In this document: piece by piece, positions 33,925-41,405 of the stretch
Numbering within the stretch: position 1 is the stretch's first letter
Layout: every line of letters starts with the position of its first letter
Source of the DNA: Armatimonadetes bacterium UBA1398
GTDB taxonomy: Bacteria; Armatimonadota; Zipacnadia; UBA1398
NCBI GenBank assembly: GCA_002305165.1
Contig: DBQI01000035.1
Location: 33,762 to 97,761, forward strand
Direction of reading: 5' to 3'
DNA length: 64,000 bases
Notes under the pieces: model-generated
Seen by the model: the letters and a program-made list of their open reading frames with translations, nothing else
Told to the model about the DNA's origin: nothing
Databases searched by the model: none
Translations under genes and position numbers: made by a program

Positions 33925-36695
33925 CAGAGCCCTCCTTGCCACGAGACGCGGGCGCTCGCACGAGCTGTCTCACGACTCTCAGACTCGGCCCGAACCTCGA
34001 TGCGATACTCGCCCGCCGGGACGGCCGTGCCGCGGTCCGATCGCCCCGACCAGCTCAGGGAGTGAACGCCGGGCTCCATCGTGCCCGCTTCGAGGGTCGC
34101 GACGACGCGGCCCGCCTGGTTCAGGACGACAGCGCTCACCTCGGCCGGCGCCGTCACCCGGTAGTGGACCGTCGCCACGCCTCGGGCCGCCGCGACCGTG
34201 TCGATGGAGATCCCCAGGGACAGAGCGCGCGGCAGGATCCGCAGAACGACCGTTCGTTCTCCCTCCAGGGAGGGCAGTTCCAGCCAACTCCGGTTGCGTA
34301 GGGAGATGGTGCGGCCTGTTGCGCGATCGGTGAGCAGCGCGGTTAGGCGCCGAGGTAGCGCCTCGAGGCCCTCGACTATCAGGGTGTACGGCCCGAGCGG
34401 GGCGTTCTCCAGGGCCGAGAGGCGCAGCTCGATGCCCTCGGCAGAACCCGGGACCGGGAGAAGCTGGACCATAGCCGGTTCCCCCGGGTTGGGCGGCGCC
34501 GCAAGCGCTGTCGGTCGCCCCTCCAGTTCAGCGATCGTGCACGCGGCGCCACCGACGGTGAGCTGCAGGACATACCCCTCGGCGGCCGCGCGGGTCTCGG
34601 TCTCGACGGCCTCGTAGGCCGGGACCAGAGCGGTGACAGGCCGTAATGCTTCGAGGAAGAACCCGTTCCAAGGGGCGACTGCGTGCGCCGCGCCATTCAG
34701 CGTGGGGTGGAGCAGCCGGTACGCGCTACTCGACGAGTCATACACCCAGCCGTAGGCGCGGATCGCCCCACCGTTCACGGCCTGGTCGTAACTGAGGACG
34801 CTGCCGCCCTCCTCGAACCGCAGGTCCGTGAGCCGAAGCGGCGTCGTGGCTCGCATCGATCCGAGGAGGTTGTAGCCGGCTGGCATGGTGACTCGGGCTA
34901 CCTCTCCGCTGGGGATGGTGCCCTGAACGCTAGCGGTGCGCTTGTTCGGGATTCTGATGAAGTACGCCTTGCCCGGTGAGGGCTCGCCAGTGACTGCCGC
35001 GTAGGTGCGCGACCTTGGGTTGTACGTGTAGAGGGCCGAGACCCCAGCGCCGAAGATGGCGGCAGCGCTGTCGTAGTCGGCGGACGGATCCACCGGAACG
35101 CTCACGATCCGCAGACCGGGCTCCATCGCCGAGGCAAGGGTCAGGGTGGCCTCGAAGTTCACGCTGTTGACATTGCCTGAGAGCTGAACCGTGCGAGACG
35201 CCGGCAGGAAGCGCAGCCCTGTCTTCGTGGGCTTGACCGTATGCGTTCCCGGGGCGAGGCCTGGGAGGGTATATCGGCCATTGGCGTCGGTTGTGTCGGA
35301 GACGCGTCCCGCAGTCACTGTGACGCCCTGAAGGCCAACTCCACCGAGGGTGATGCGCCCGGAGATGGAGTAGAGGGTTACGGAGCCGAGAGCGGCGAGG
35401 GCGCGGTCGGCCCGCACCATGCCAGCCCCGAACTCACTATCGGGGCCGGCTGGTCCGAGGTCGTCGGCGGTGCTGGCGAGGATCGCCTTCGCGGCATCGA
35501 GCCGCGGGCTGCCGGATAGCCCCGCCGAGAGCAAGAGGCCCACCGTGGCGGCGACGTGGGGGCTCGCCTGGGAGGTACCCTCGACGTAGTAGTACTTATC
35601 GGTGTCGGTGGGCGCGTCGCCCATGTCCGTGAAGAAGGCGTTCTGGCAGACCCCATCGGAGGCGCCATCGGCGTTCTGGTCGAGGTCGAGGTTGCCGCCT
35701 GGGGCCACCAGATCCAGTCCGGGGCCGTAGTTCGAGTAGGGCGCTAGGGAGCGATCGAGCTGGACAGCGCCCACGGCGATGACGTAGGGCGACGAGGCGG
35801 GGAAGTCCAAGCTGGCGGTCCCGGCGTTGCCTGCGGCAGCTACGAGAACCGCGCCGGCCTGGGATGCGGCCTGCAGCATCTCCAGCTCGACTTGGCCGCC
35901 CGAGGAGGCGCCGAGGCTCAGGTTGACCACGTCGGCGCCGTTCTCGACAGCCCACTTGACGGCTCGGGCGACGGTGATGGTGTTGCCGACCCCGTCACTG
36001 CCTAGAGCGCGCACGGGCATGATGGAGCAACCGTGAGCGAGGCCGGTGACGCCGATACCGTTGTTGGTCGCTTGGGCGATGGTGCCCGCCACGTGGGTGC
36101 CGTGGCCGTTGAGGTCGTCGGGTGTGGCGTCATCGTCGATGAAGTCCCACCCCGGCACGAAACGCGTGGTGGCGAGATCCTCCATCCTCCGGACGCCTTC
36201 GCCATCGCGGTAGGCGATACCCGTGTCGACCACGGCAATGACCACAGAGGGGTCGCCCCGTTCGATGTCCCAGGCGGCCTGGGCTCCCACGGCGGCCATG
36301 TGCCACTGCTTGGCGAAGTTGGGGTCGTTCGGGGTGAACCGCGCCCCAACCTCGGGAGGAGGCCCGGCGCGAGTCTTGCGGATAGGAGGGATCCGGTAGA
36401 TGTAGTTCGGCTGGGCAAGCCGGACACCCGGGAGTCCTTCGGCAGCCTTGATGGCCTGCGCGAGAGGCGTACCCGCCGCGAACTCCATCACTCCCAGCGC
36501 TGCGTCAGCGTGGAACTCCCGAAGGATCGCCCCGAGAGAGCGCGCCGAGGCCTCGAGATCCGCCCTCGCGGCCACCTCCTCGAGGGCGATGACGACCTGA
36601 CCCTCCACATAGCTGCCCGGCTCAAGCTGTGCGCCGGCCGGCGCACAGGTAAGGGCGGCTGCTAGAGCCCACGCGATGCATGCGAGGTAACGCAC
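33924..36695 (-). CDS. Secreted subtilisin-like (S8) serine protease with C-terminal modules
   Basis: A 923-residue exported protease. Signal peptide 1-22; an inhibitor-I9-like propeptide (about 28-115); the S8 catalytic domain with Asp157 (VVDTGIA), His198 (NGHGTHVAGT) and Ser375 (EGTSQASPH). Then come a carboxypeptidase-regulatory-like repeat (about 425-515), a region with MPAGYNLLGSM and WNGFFLEAL similar to the GWNLVG domain of the lipoprotein at 25760, and a FlgD-like Ig module at the C terminus (WSGRSDRGTAVPAGEYRIEV). The last is a common surface-retention or sorting module in secreted enzymes of environmental bacteria. A small lipoprotein gene overlaps its stop. Confidence 0.9.
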   Translation of the reverse strand: MRYLACIAWALAAALTCAPAGAQLEPGSYVEGQVVIALEEVAARADLEASARSLGAILREFHADAALGVMEFAAGTPLAQAIKAAEGLPGVRLAQPNYIYRIPPIRKTRAGPPPEVGARFTPNDPNFAKQWHMAAVGAQAAWDIERGDPSVVIAVVDTGIAYRDGEGVRRMEDLATTRFVPGWDFIDDDATPDDLNGHGTHVAGTIAQATNNGIGVTGLAHGCSIMPVRALGSDGVGNTITVARAVKWAVENGADVVNLSLGASSGGQVELEMLQAASQAGAVLVAAAGNAGTASLDFPASSPYVIAVGAVQLDRSLAPYSNYGPGLDLVAPGGNLDLDQNADGASDGVCQNAFFTDMGDAPTDTDKYYYVEGTSQASPHVAATVGLLLSAGLSGSPRLDAAKAILASTADDLGPAGPDSEFGAGMVRADRALAALGSVTLYSISGRITLGGVGLQGVTVTAGRVSDTTDANGRYTLPGLAPGTHTVKPTKTGLRFLPASRTVQLSGNVNSVNFEATLTLASAMEPGLRIVSVPVDPSADYDSAAAIFGAGVSALYTYNPRSRTYAAVTGEPSPGKAYFIRIPNKRTASVQGTIPSGEVARVTMPAGYNLLGSMRATTPLRLTDLRFEEGGSVLSYDQAVNGGAIRAYGWVYDSSSSAYRLLHPTLNGAAHAVAPWNGFFLEALRPVTALVPAYEAVETETRAAAEGYVLQLTVGGAACTIAELEGRPTALAAPPNPGEPAMVQLLPVPGSAEGIELRLSALENAPLGPYTLIVEGLEALPRRLTALLTDRATGRTISLRNRSWLELPSLEGERTVVLRILPRALSLGISIDTVAAARGVATVHYRVTAPAEVSAVVLNQAGRVVATLEAGTMEPGVHSLSWSGRSDRGTAVPAGEYRIEVRAESESRETARASARVSWQGGL

Positions 36696-36782
36696 GGGCG
36701 GGATGCTCCTCAGGGTCGGGAGCCGCGCAAGGAGGAGGGATCCGGTGGTCGCGCCCCCGTCCTGCCCGGCCGTCCGAGAAGA

Positions 36783-37181
36783 TCAGTAGGTCACTTCGAA
36801 GGTGACCTTGGCGCCGTTCTTCACCGTCTGCCCCACGAAACAGGCGGAGATGAACTTATCGAGCGCTGGCCGCATCTCTTCGGGGATGTCCCCGTCGATC
36901 GCTAGTTTGACGTCGATGCTCTCGCACTGGCTCGTGGACTTGCAGGCCTCCGCCGTGGCTGTGATCGAGTTCACCGTGAGCCCACGGCGCTTGATGAAGC
37001 CCATGGCATAGGCGATCTTGCACGCCGCGACGCTTGCGAGGAACCAGTCCGTGGGGTTGGGGAGCGAGGCGCCGCCTCCGAGTGTCTCGGGGGCGTCCAT
37101 GTCTACCTTGATCCCGTCGATATCGACGTGGATGGGGTAGTCACCGTTGAGTGTCAGCTTCACATTGCCCAAGAGGATCAT
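36783..37181 (-). CDS. OsmC/Ohr-family peroxide-detoxification protein
   Basis: A 132-residue cytoplasmic protein of the OsmC-like family, thiol peroxidases that reduce organic hydroperoxides. Both redox cysteines are present: C54 in SVAACKIAY and C114 in ISACFVGQTV. The motif NPTDWFLASVAAC matches the family's helix. Length is normal. The ATG at 37181 has AAGGAAGG directly in front, which is close, so the start is slightly uncertain, but the first strand begins here. It lies downstream of the esterase and dnaX group on the same strand. Confidence 0.88.
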   Translation of the reverse strand: MILLGNVKLTLNGDYPIHVDIDGIKVDMDAPETLGGGASLPNPTDWFLASVAACKIAYAMGFIKRRGLTVNSITATAEACKSTSQCESIDVKLAIDGDIPEEMRPALDKFISACFVGQTVKNGAKVTFEVTY

Positions 37182-37223
37182 CCTTCCTTCTGGCGCCAGC
37201 GCTCGTGATGGCGCTCCTACAGT

Positions 37224-38345
37224 CTAGCGCACTCCCCCGGTCCCCGGACCGGCGAAGGCTCTCGCCAGAAACTCGGGCACGGGCTCGGCATAGTAGCGGT
37301 GCCCGCCCTGGCCGACATAGAGCTGCAGGCGCTCGGGAACACCGGCCGCACGGTAGATGGTCTCCAGCCGCTCGTATGCCTCTCGGACGCCATCGATGGG
37401 GAAGATCGCGTCGTCCTTCCCGGCGATAATGAGCTGCCAGCGAGGGGCGATCAGCCCGGCGAGGTCATCCATCTCCATAGAGACGGACATCTCAGGGATG
37501 AAGTTGCACGCGCAGTGGTTCACTCCCTGGATGGAGTCTCGGAAGGTGCAGAAGGCGCAGGAAGGTATGGCGGCTCGGATCCGCTCATCCATGGCGGATG
37601 CGTAGAAGGTGATCGTCCCGCCGCCGGAGTTGCCGGTCATCGCGATGCGCGAGGCGTCGATCTCCGGTCGCCCGCTCAGGTAGTCGATGGCCGCCATTAC
37701 GTCATGGACCCTCATGCCCATGAGCACCCGGCCCGCCTGCAGGGCGAGAAGGGTGTGCCTCGTGCAGGAGGATGTGGCATTGGCCTCCAGGTCCTCGGCG
37801 TCGCGAAGCTCGCCGAAGGACCGGAGCTCGAGAGCGAGGGCGGCATAGCCGTTTCGCACCGCCTGCAGGGCGTTGTCGCGATCCCCCTCGACGACGAGGG
37901 ACTGCCAGGAGTCGTCGTCGATCAGGCCCAGGCTAACCCGCATCCCATCCCGGGCGTGGCCCTGGCAGCAGATGACGACAGGCAGCGGCCCCTCGGCATC
38001 GGGCGGCAGGCAGAGGTACGCGGGGACCCAGAGGCGCTCCTCGGTCCTCAGGAGCACCCTCTGGCGCCGATGCTCCGTCCCGCGCACCGTAACGCGCTCC
38101 CACTCGCCCTCCCAGGCATCGAGGAGGCGCTTCTCCACGTCTGGCAAGGCGAGGAGTTTCGCGAGATGGGCGCGAGTGCGACGTGACCAGGTGGCGAAGT
38201 CCGTCTCCCCCGGCCGGAATCGTCCGCTGTGGGGGAGTCGGTCTCGGAGGTCGGTCATGTAGTCCTCGACCCTGACGGTCGGCTCCTCCGCGGGCGCCCC
38301 AACCCTGAGGGCGAGGCTCAGAGAGATGCACATCAGCGAGATCAT
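37224..38345 (-). CDS. Secreted alpha/beta-hydrolase (acetyl-xylan-esterase-like)
   Basis: A 373-residue alpha/beta hydrolase with a short signal peptide (about 1-20). The catalytic triad is visible: nucleophile Ser240 in GNSGGG, acid Asp311 or Asp312 in AGKDDAIFP, and His349 in GQGGHRY. The strand LPVVICCQGHARDG (about 121-134) carries the oxyanion hole. It resembles the abhydrolase_7/acetyl-xylan-esterase group that removes acyl groups from plant polysaccharides, in keeping with the glycosidases around. The substrate is inferred. It lies 31 bp downstream of ybaB on the same strand, an odd neighbour for replication genes. Confidence 0.82.
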   Translation of the reverse strand: MISLMCISLSLALRVGAPAEEPTVRVEDYMTDLRDRLPHSGRFRPGETDFATWSRRTRAHLAKLLALPDVEKRLLDAWEGEWERVTVRGTEHRRQRVLLRTEERLWVPAYLCLPPDAEGPLPVVICCQGHARDGMRVSLGLIDDDSWQSLVVEGDRDNALQAVRNGYAALALELRSFGELRDAEDLEANATSSCTRHTLLALQAGRVLMGMRVHDVMAAIDYLSGRPEIDASRIAMTGNSGGGTITFYASAMDERIRAAIPSCAFCTFRDSIQGVNHCACNFIPEMSVSMEMDDLAGLIAPRWQLIIAGKDDAIFPIDGVREAYERLETIYRAAGVPERLQLYVGQGGHRYYAEPVPEFLARAFAGPGTGGVR

Positions 38346-38376
38346 GGTGTCCCCCTGTCTGGCGCTGGTTGGCCTG

Positions 38377-38703
38377 CTACAGATTGGGCAGCCCTGGCAG
38401 GTTGAGCCCCTGGATCATGGAGCGGACTTCCCCCATGGCGTCCTCGCGGGCCGCCTCGGCGGCGCTCTGTGCGCCGCGCACAGCGGCGACGATGAGGTCC
38501 TCGAGCATCTCGATATCCGATGGATCTACGGTCTCTGGGGCCAGCTTGATCGTCTTCAACTCACCGGTACCCGAGACGGTGGCGGTCACGACCCCGCCTC
38601 CCGAGGAGCCCTCGTAGGTGCTATTCGCGATCTCGGCCTGGGCCTGCTCGACCTGGGCCTGCATCTGCTTCGCTTCGCGCAGCAGCTTCATCATGTCCAT
38701 CAT
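38377..38703 (-). CDS. ybaB: YbaB/EbfC-family nucleoid-associated protein
   Basis: A 108-residue protein of the YbaB/EbfC family, a small dimeric DNA-binding protein. It has the usual layout: N-terminal amphipathic helix with methionines and glutamines (MMKLLREAKQMQAQVEQAQ), the central strand GGGVVTATVSGTGELKTIKL and a C-terminal helix. The ATG at 38703 follows GGAGGAAACC. It is 33 bp downstream of dnaX, the classic dnaX-ybaB order; recR, which normally follows, is absent and an esterase gene stands in its place. Confidence 0.93.
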   Translation of the reverse strand: MMDMMKLLREAKQMQAQVEQAQAEIANSTYEGSSGGGVVTATVSGTGELKTIKLAPETVDPSDIEMLEDLIVAAVRGAQSAAEAAREDAMGEVRSMIQGLNLPGLPNL

Positions 38704-38736
38704 GGGTTGGTTTCCTCCCGCGTCGGCTTGGACGGG

Positions 38737-40344
38737 TCAGTCATCGTCGAGTGGTCTGGACCCCTCGAACATCGCGAGGACCAGATCGACCGCCGAGGCC
38801 TTACTCCCCGTGGCGGCCTGCTGTCTGGCTTTGGGCGGCGCCGCGCCCAGCTCCGCCTTGATCGTCAGGGGGCGGCCGTAGATCTTGGCAACGCTGCCCT
38901 CGATGAGCGCTCGGCCCTCGGGGTCATCCAGCGCATCCGTCAGCTTGTCGAGCTGGAAGCTGCCCGGGACCGAGACGATCAGCTGATCGCCGCTCTCAAG
39001 CGCGCTGCTCTGGCCCAGTTGGGCGCCGAGGGCGGGACGGGCGTTGTGAATGGCGAGCACCGCCCGCTGCCACTCATCCGATGCCGCGGGGTTCCCGGCG
39101 GGGGCGCTCGACCCATCCTCCGGCGGAGGCTCGGGATCGGGCGGCTCCGGGGCGGGGCGCACCGTCGCCTCATACGCCGGCGGCGGCGCGGCGAGCGGGG
39201 CAGGCGGGGCCGCCGGGGTGGCGGGGGCGGCCACCCCGGTTTGGGGTGTTAGGAACCCGCCCGCGATGCTCGCCAGGGCCACCTCGGCGACAATCCGGTG
39301 CTGCCCGTTCCAGCGGAGCTCCTCGAGGGCCCGTCCGACTCGGCCAATGGCCGCAGCCAAGGTCGCCTCGTCGAAGTGGGCCGACTGCTCGACATAGCGC
39401 CTGACCGTCTCCGCGTCCGCCTCGAGGCCGGTCTCCGTGGCGGCCCCTAGGCGCGCAACGAGGAGGTTGCGGAGGTGCCGCAGCAGTTCCTCGAGCACCT
39501 GGGCGCAGGACCGCCCCTCCAATACGAGCCGCTCCACGAAGGGGAAGACCTCTTGGGCCGCGCGGCGCGCGAGGATGTCGGTCAGCTCGAACAGGACGTC
39601 GAAGCCCGCGCCGCCCAGGACCGCGTTGACGGCCTCGACGGTGACCGAACCGCCAGAGTACGCCACGACCTGGTCCAGGGTGGTGATGGCATCGCGGATG
39701 CAGCCATCCGCGAGCCGGGCGATGGTGGCAAGGGCCGCCTCCTGGCAGTCGAAGCCCTCGGCTTGGCCGATCCGCGCAAGCAGTCCGATCACCTGGGGCA
39801 GCGGCACTCGGCGGAAGTCGAAGCGCTGGCAGCGCGAGAGGATGGTGACAGGCACCTTCTGCGGGTCCGTGGTGGCGAGAACGAAGAAGGCGTGGTCGGG
39901 CGGCTCCTCAAGGGTCTTGAGGAGGGCGTTGAAGGCCTCCTTGGTCATCTGGTGGACCTCATCGATGATGAAGATCCGGTAGCGCGCCCAGGTGGGCTGG
40001 TACCCAATGACCTCCTTCAGGTTGCGCACCTCATCGATGCCGCGGTTACTCGCGGCATCGAGCTCCACGACGTCGAGCAGCCGGTTCTCCCGGATGGCCA
40101 CGCAGGCGTCGCAGACGTCGCAGGGCTCGGATGTGGGGCCATCGCTCCGGAGGCAGCATAGGGCCTTGGCGAGGAGTCGCGCCGAGGTGGTCTTGCCGGT
40201 GCCTCGAGGTCCGCAGAAGAGGTAGGCATGGGCGACCTTGCGGGCCGAGAGGGCGTTGCGGAGGGTCTGGCAGACATGGTCCTGACCGATGACGTCGTCA
40301 AAGGTCTGAGGCCGGTACTTCAGATAGAGGGATTGGTAGGCCAT
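38737..40344 (-). CDS. dnaX: DNA polymerase III subunits gamma and tau
   Basis: A 535-residue clamp-loader ATPase. It has Walker A GPRGTGKT (45-52), the zinc module with C64, C75, C78 and C81, Walker B/DEVH at 128-131 and sensor LATTDPQKVP, all in the N-terminal 230 residues. Domain III follows, then a proline/alanine-rich hinge (about 375-430) and a C-terminal tau-type region. The ATG at 40344 begins the conserved MAYQSLYLKYRPQTFDD; an upstream in-frame start adds nine unlikely residues. It belongs to a minus-strand group with DUF2007 upstream and ybaB downstream. Confidence 0.95.
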   Translation of the reverse strand: MAYQSLYLKYRPQTFDDVIGQDHVCQTLRNALSARKVAHAYLFCGPRGTGKTTSARLLAKALCCLRSDGPTSEPCDVCDACVAIRENRLLDVVELDAASNRGIDEVRNLKEVIGYQPTWARYRIFIIDEVHQMTKEAFNALLKTLEEPPDHAFFVLATTDPQKVPVTILSRCQRFDFRRVPLPQVIGLLARIGQAEGFDCQEAALATIARLADGCIRDAITTLDQVVAYSGGSVTVEAVNAVLGGAGFDVLFELTDILARRAAQEVFPFVERLVLEGRSCAQVLEELLRHLRNLLVARLGAATETGLEADAETVRRYVEQSAHFDEATLAAAIGRVGRALEELRWNGQHRIVAEVALASIAGGFLTPQTGVAAPATPAAPPAPLAAPPPAYEATVRPAPEPPDPEPPPEDGSSAPAGNPAASDEWQRAVLAIHNARPALGAQLGQSSALESGDQLIVSVPGSFQLDKLTDALDDPEGRALIEGSVAKIYGRPLTIKAELGAAPPKARQQAATGSKASAVDLVLAMFEGSRPLDDD

Positions 40345-40405
40345 AGTGAGCGCTGTTCTCCCCTGCCGCATCAGTCCCTGCGTCGGCGTCGCTGGCGGGG
40401 CGCGG

Positions 40406-40693
40406 CTACTCCTCCTCGGTGGTCGGTTTGGCCCGGCGCCAGGAGTCGATGATCTCCCGAGCCCGGTCCACCTGCCCAGCCGGGACGAGGATGGCGAAGG
40501 ACGCCCACCAAGCGGCGTCCAGGCCGTCCCCCATGGTGACAGTGCCGGCGATACCGGCGGAGGGGCTATCGTTCGTCATAGCGGCGGGTATGCCCTCATC
40601 ACGTAGGACGCGCGTGAGGAGGTCGGCCTCCTGGAAGTTGTCCACGTGACAGGCGATCTCGGCCTCGCTGTCCGAGTAGGGGTCCTCGCTCAC
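40406..40693 (-). CDS. DUF2007-type small protein
   Basis: A 95-residue cytoplasmic protein. The stretch ACHVDNFQEADLLTRVLRDEGIPAAM ... FAILVPAGQVDRAREIID fits the DUF2007 / PII-like ferredoxin-fold family, sometimes named putative signal-transducing proteins. Role unknown. The GTG start at 40693 has only a weak ribosome site. It lies 20 bp after the J-domain gene and 61 bp before dnaX. Confidence 0.75.
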   Translation of the reverse strand: MSEDPYSDSEAEIACHVDNFQEADLLTRVLRDEGIPAAMTNDSPSAGIAGTVTMGDGLDAAWWASFAILVPAGQVDRAREIIDSWRRAKPTTEEE

Positions 40694-40713
40694 GGCTGCC
40701 TCACCCGCACTTC

Positions 40714-41247
40714 CTACCAGTCCCTGAACGCATACAGCTTACCATCGTCGGAGCCGACATAGAGGGTGCCATCGAGGCCGATCGCGGGGCTGCTGCGGAC
40801 CCAACCTCCGGTCGGGAACTTCCAGCGCAGCGATCCATCGTGCCGCAGGCAGTACACATGGCGATCGCAGGAGCCGAAGTAGACACAATGATCGCTCCCG
40901 ACGGCGGGGCTGGAAAGAACCCAGCCGCCCGTCTCGAATGCCCAGAAGAGCCGGTCCGTGCGAGGCCCCCGATGGGTGCTGTTACCTCGGCGACGCACGT
41001 CCTGATGGAAGGTAGGCCAGACGCTGGGCAGCGATGAGGCACGGGGCACCGCGTCCTGCCCGAGCCGATCCGTAAGGATGCGGTAGGCCTCGAGTACCCG
41101 CTGGGTGTGCTCCGTCGCCCACTCCTCACGCCCGCGATTGTGGTCCGGGTGGTAGCGGAGTAGCAGCTTCCGCCGGGCCTGCCGGATGGCGGTCAGATTC
41201 GCGTCGGGAGCGACCTCGAGGATCGCCCTGCACTCGTCAAGCGTCAT
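40714..41247 (-). CDS. J-domain protein fused to a short PQQ-like repeat region
   Basis: A 177-residue protein. Residues 1-60 form a DnaJ-type J domain with the essential HPD at 33-35 (RYHPDHNRG), which stimulates the ATPase of Hsp70. Residues about 100-175 hold two PQQ-like beta-propeller repeats (SSPAVGSDHCVYFGSCDRHVYCL and SSPAIGLDGTLYVGSDDGKLYAF), each with the W-K/F-ETGGWV linker. Two blades cannot close a propeller alone. There is no G/F region, zinc domain or client-binding domain, so it is not a classical DnaJ. ATG at 41247. Function unknown; see findings. Confidence 0.8.
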   Translation of the reverse strand: MTLDECRAILEVAPDANLTAIRQARRKLLLRYHPDHNRGREEWATEHTQRVLEAYRILTDRLGQDAVPRASSLPSVWPTFHQDVRRRGNSTHRGPRTDRLFWAFETGGWVLSSPAVGSDHCVYFGSCDRHVYCLRHDGSLRWKFPTGGWVRSSPAIGLDGTLYVGSDDGKLYAFRDW

Positions 41248-41405
41248 TGCCCGAACTCCACCCGCGTGTTCTTGTTCGCGTGTCGCTGCTCCCAGAAGGC
41301 CCGCGCGAGCGGGCTAGGCTCACTTCGCCACCGACCGGCGCTTACCTACCCTCGGCATGGGTATATGCCCACACCTGGCGCCTGACCTAACATGCCCAGG
41401 ACCCT

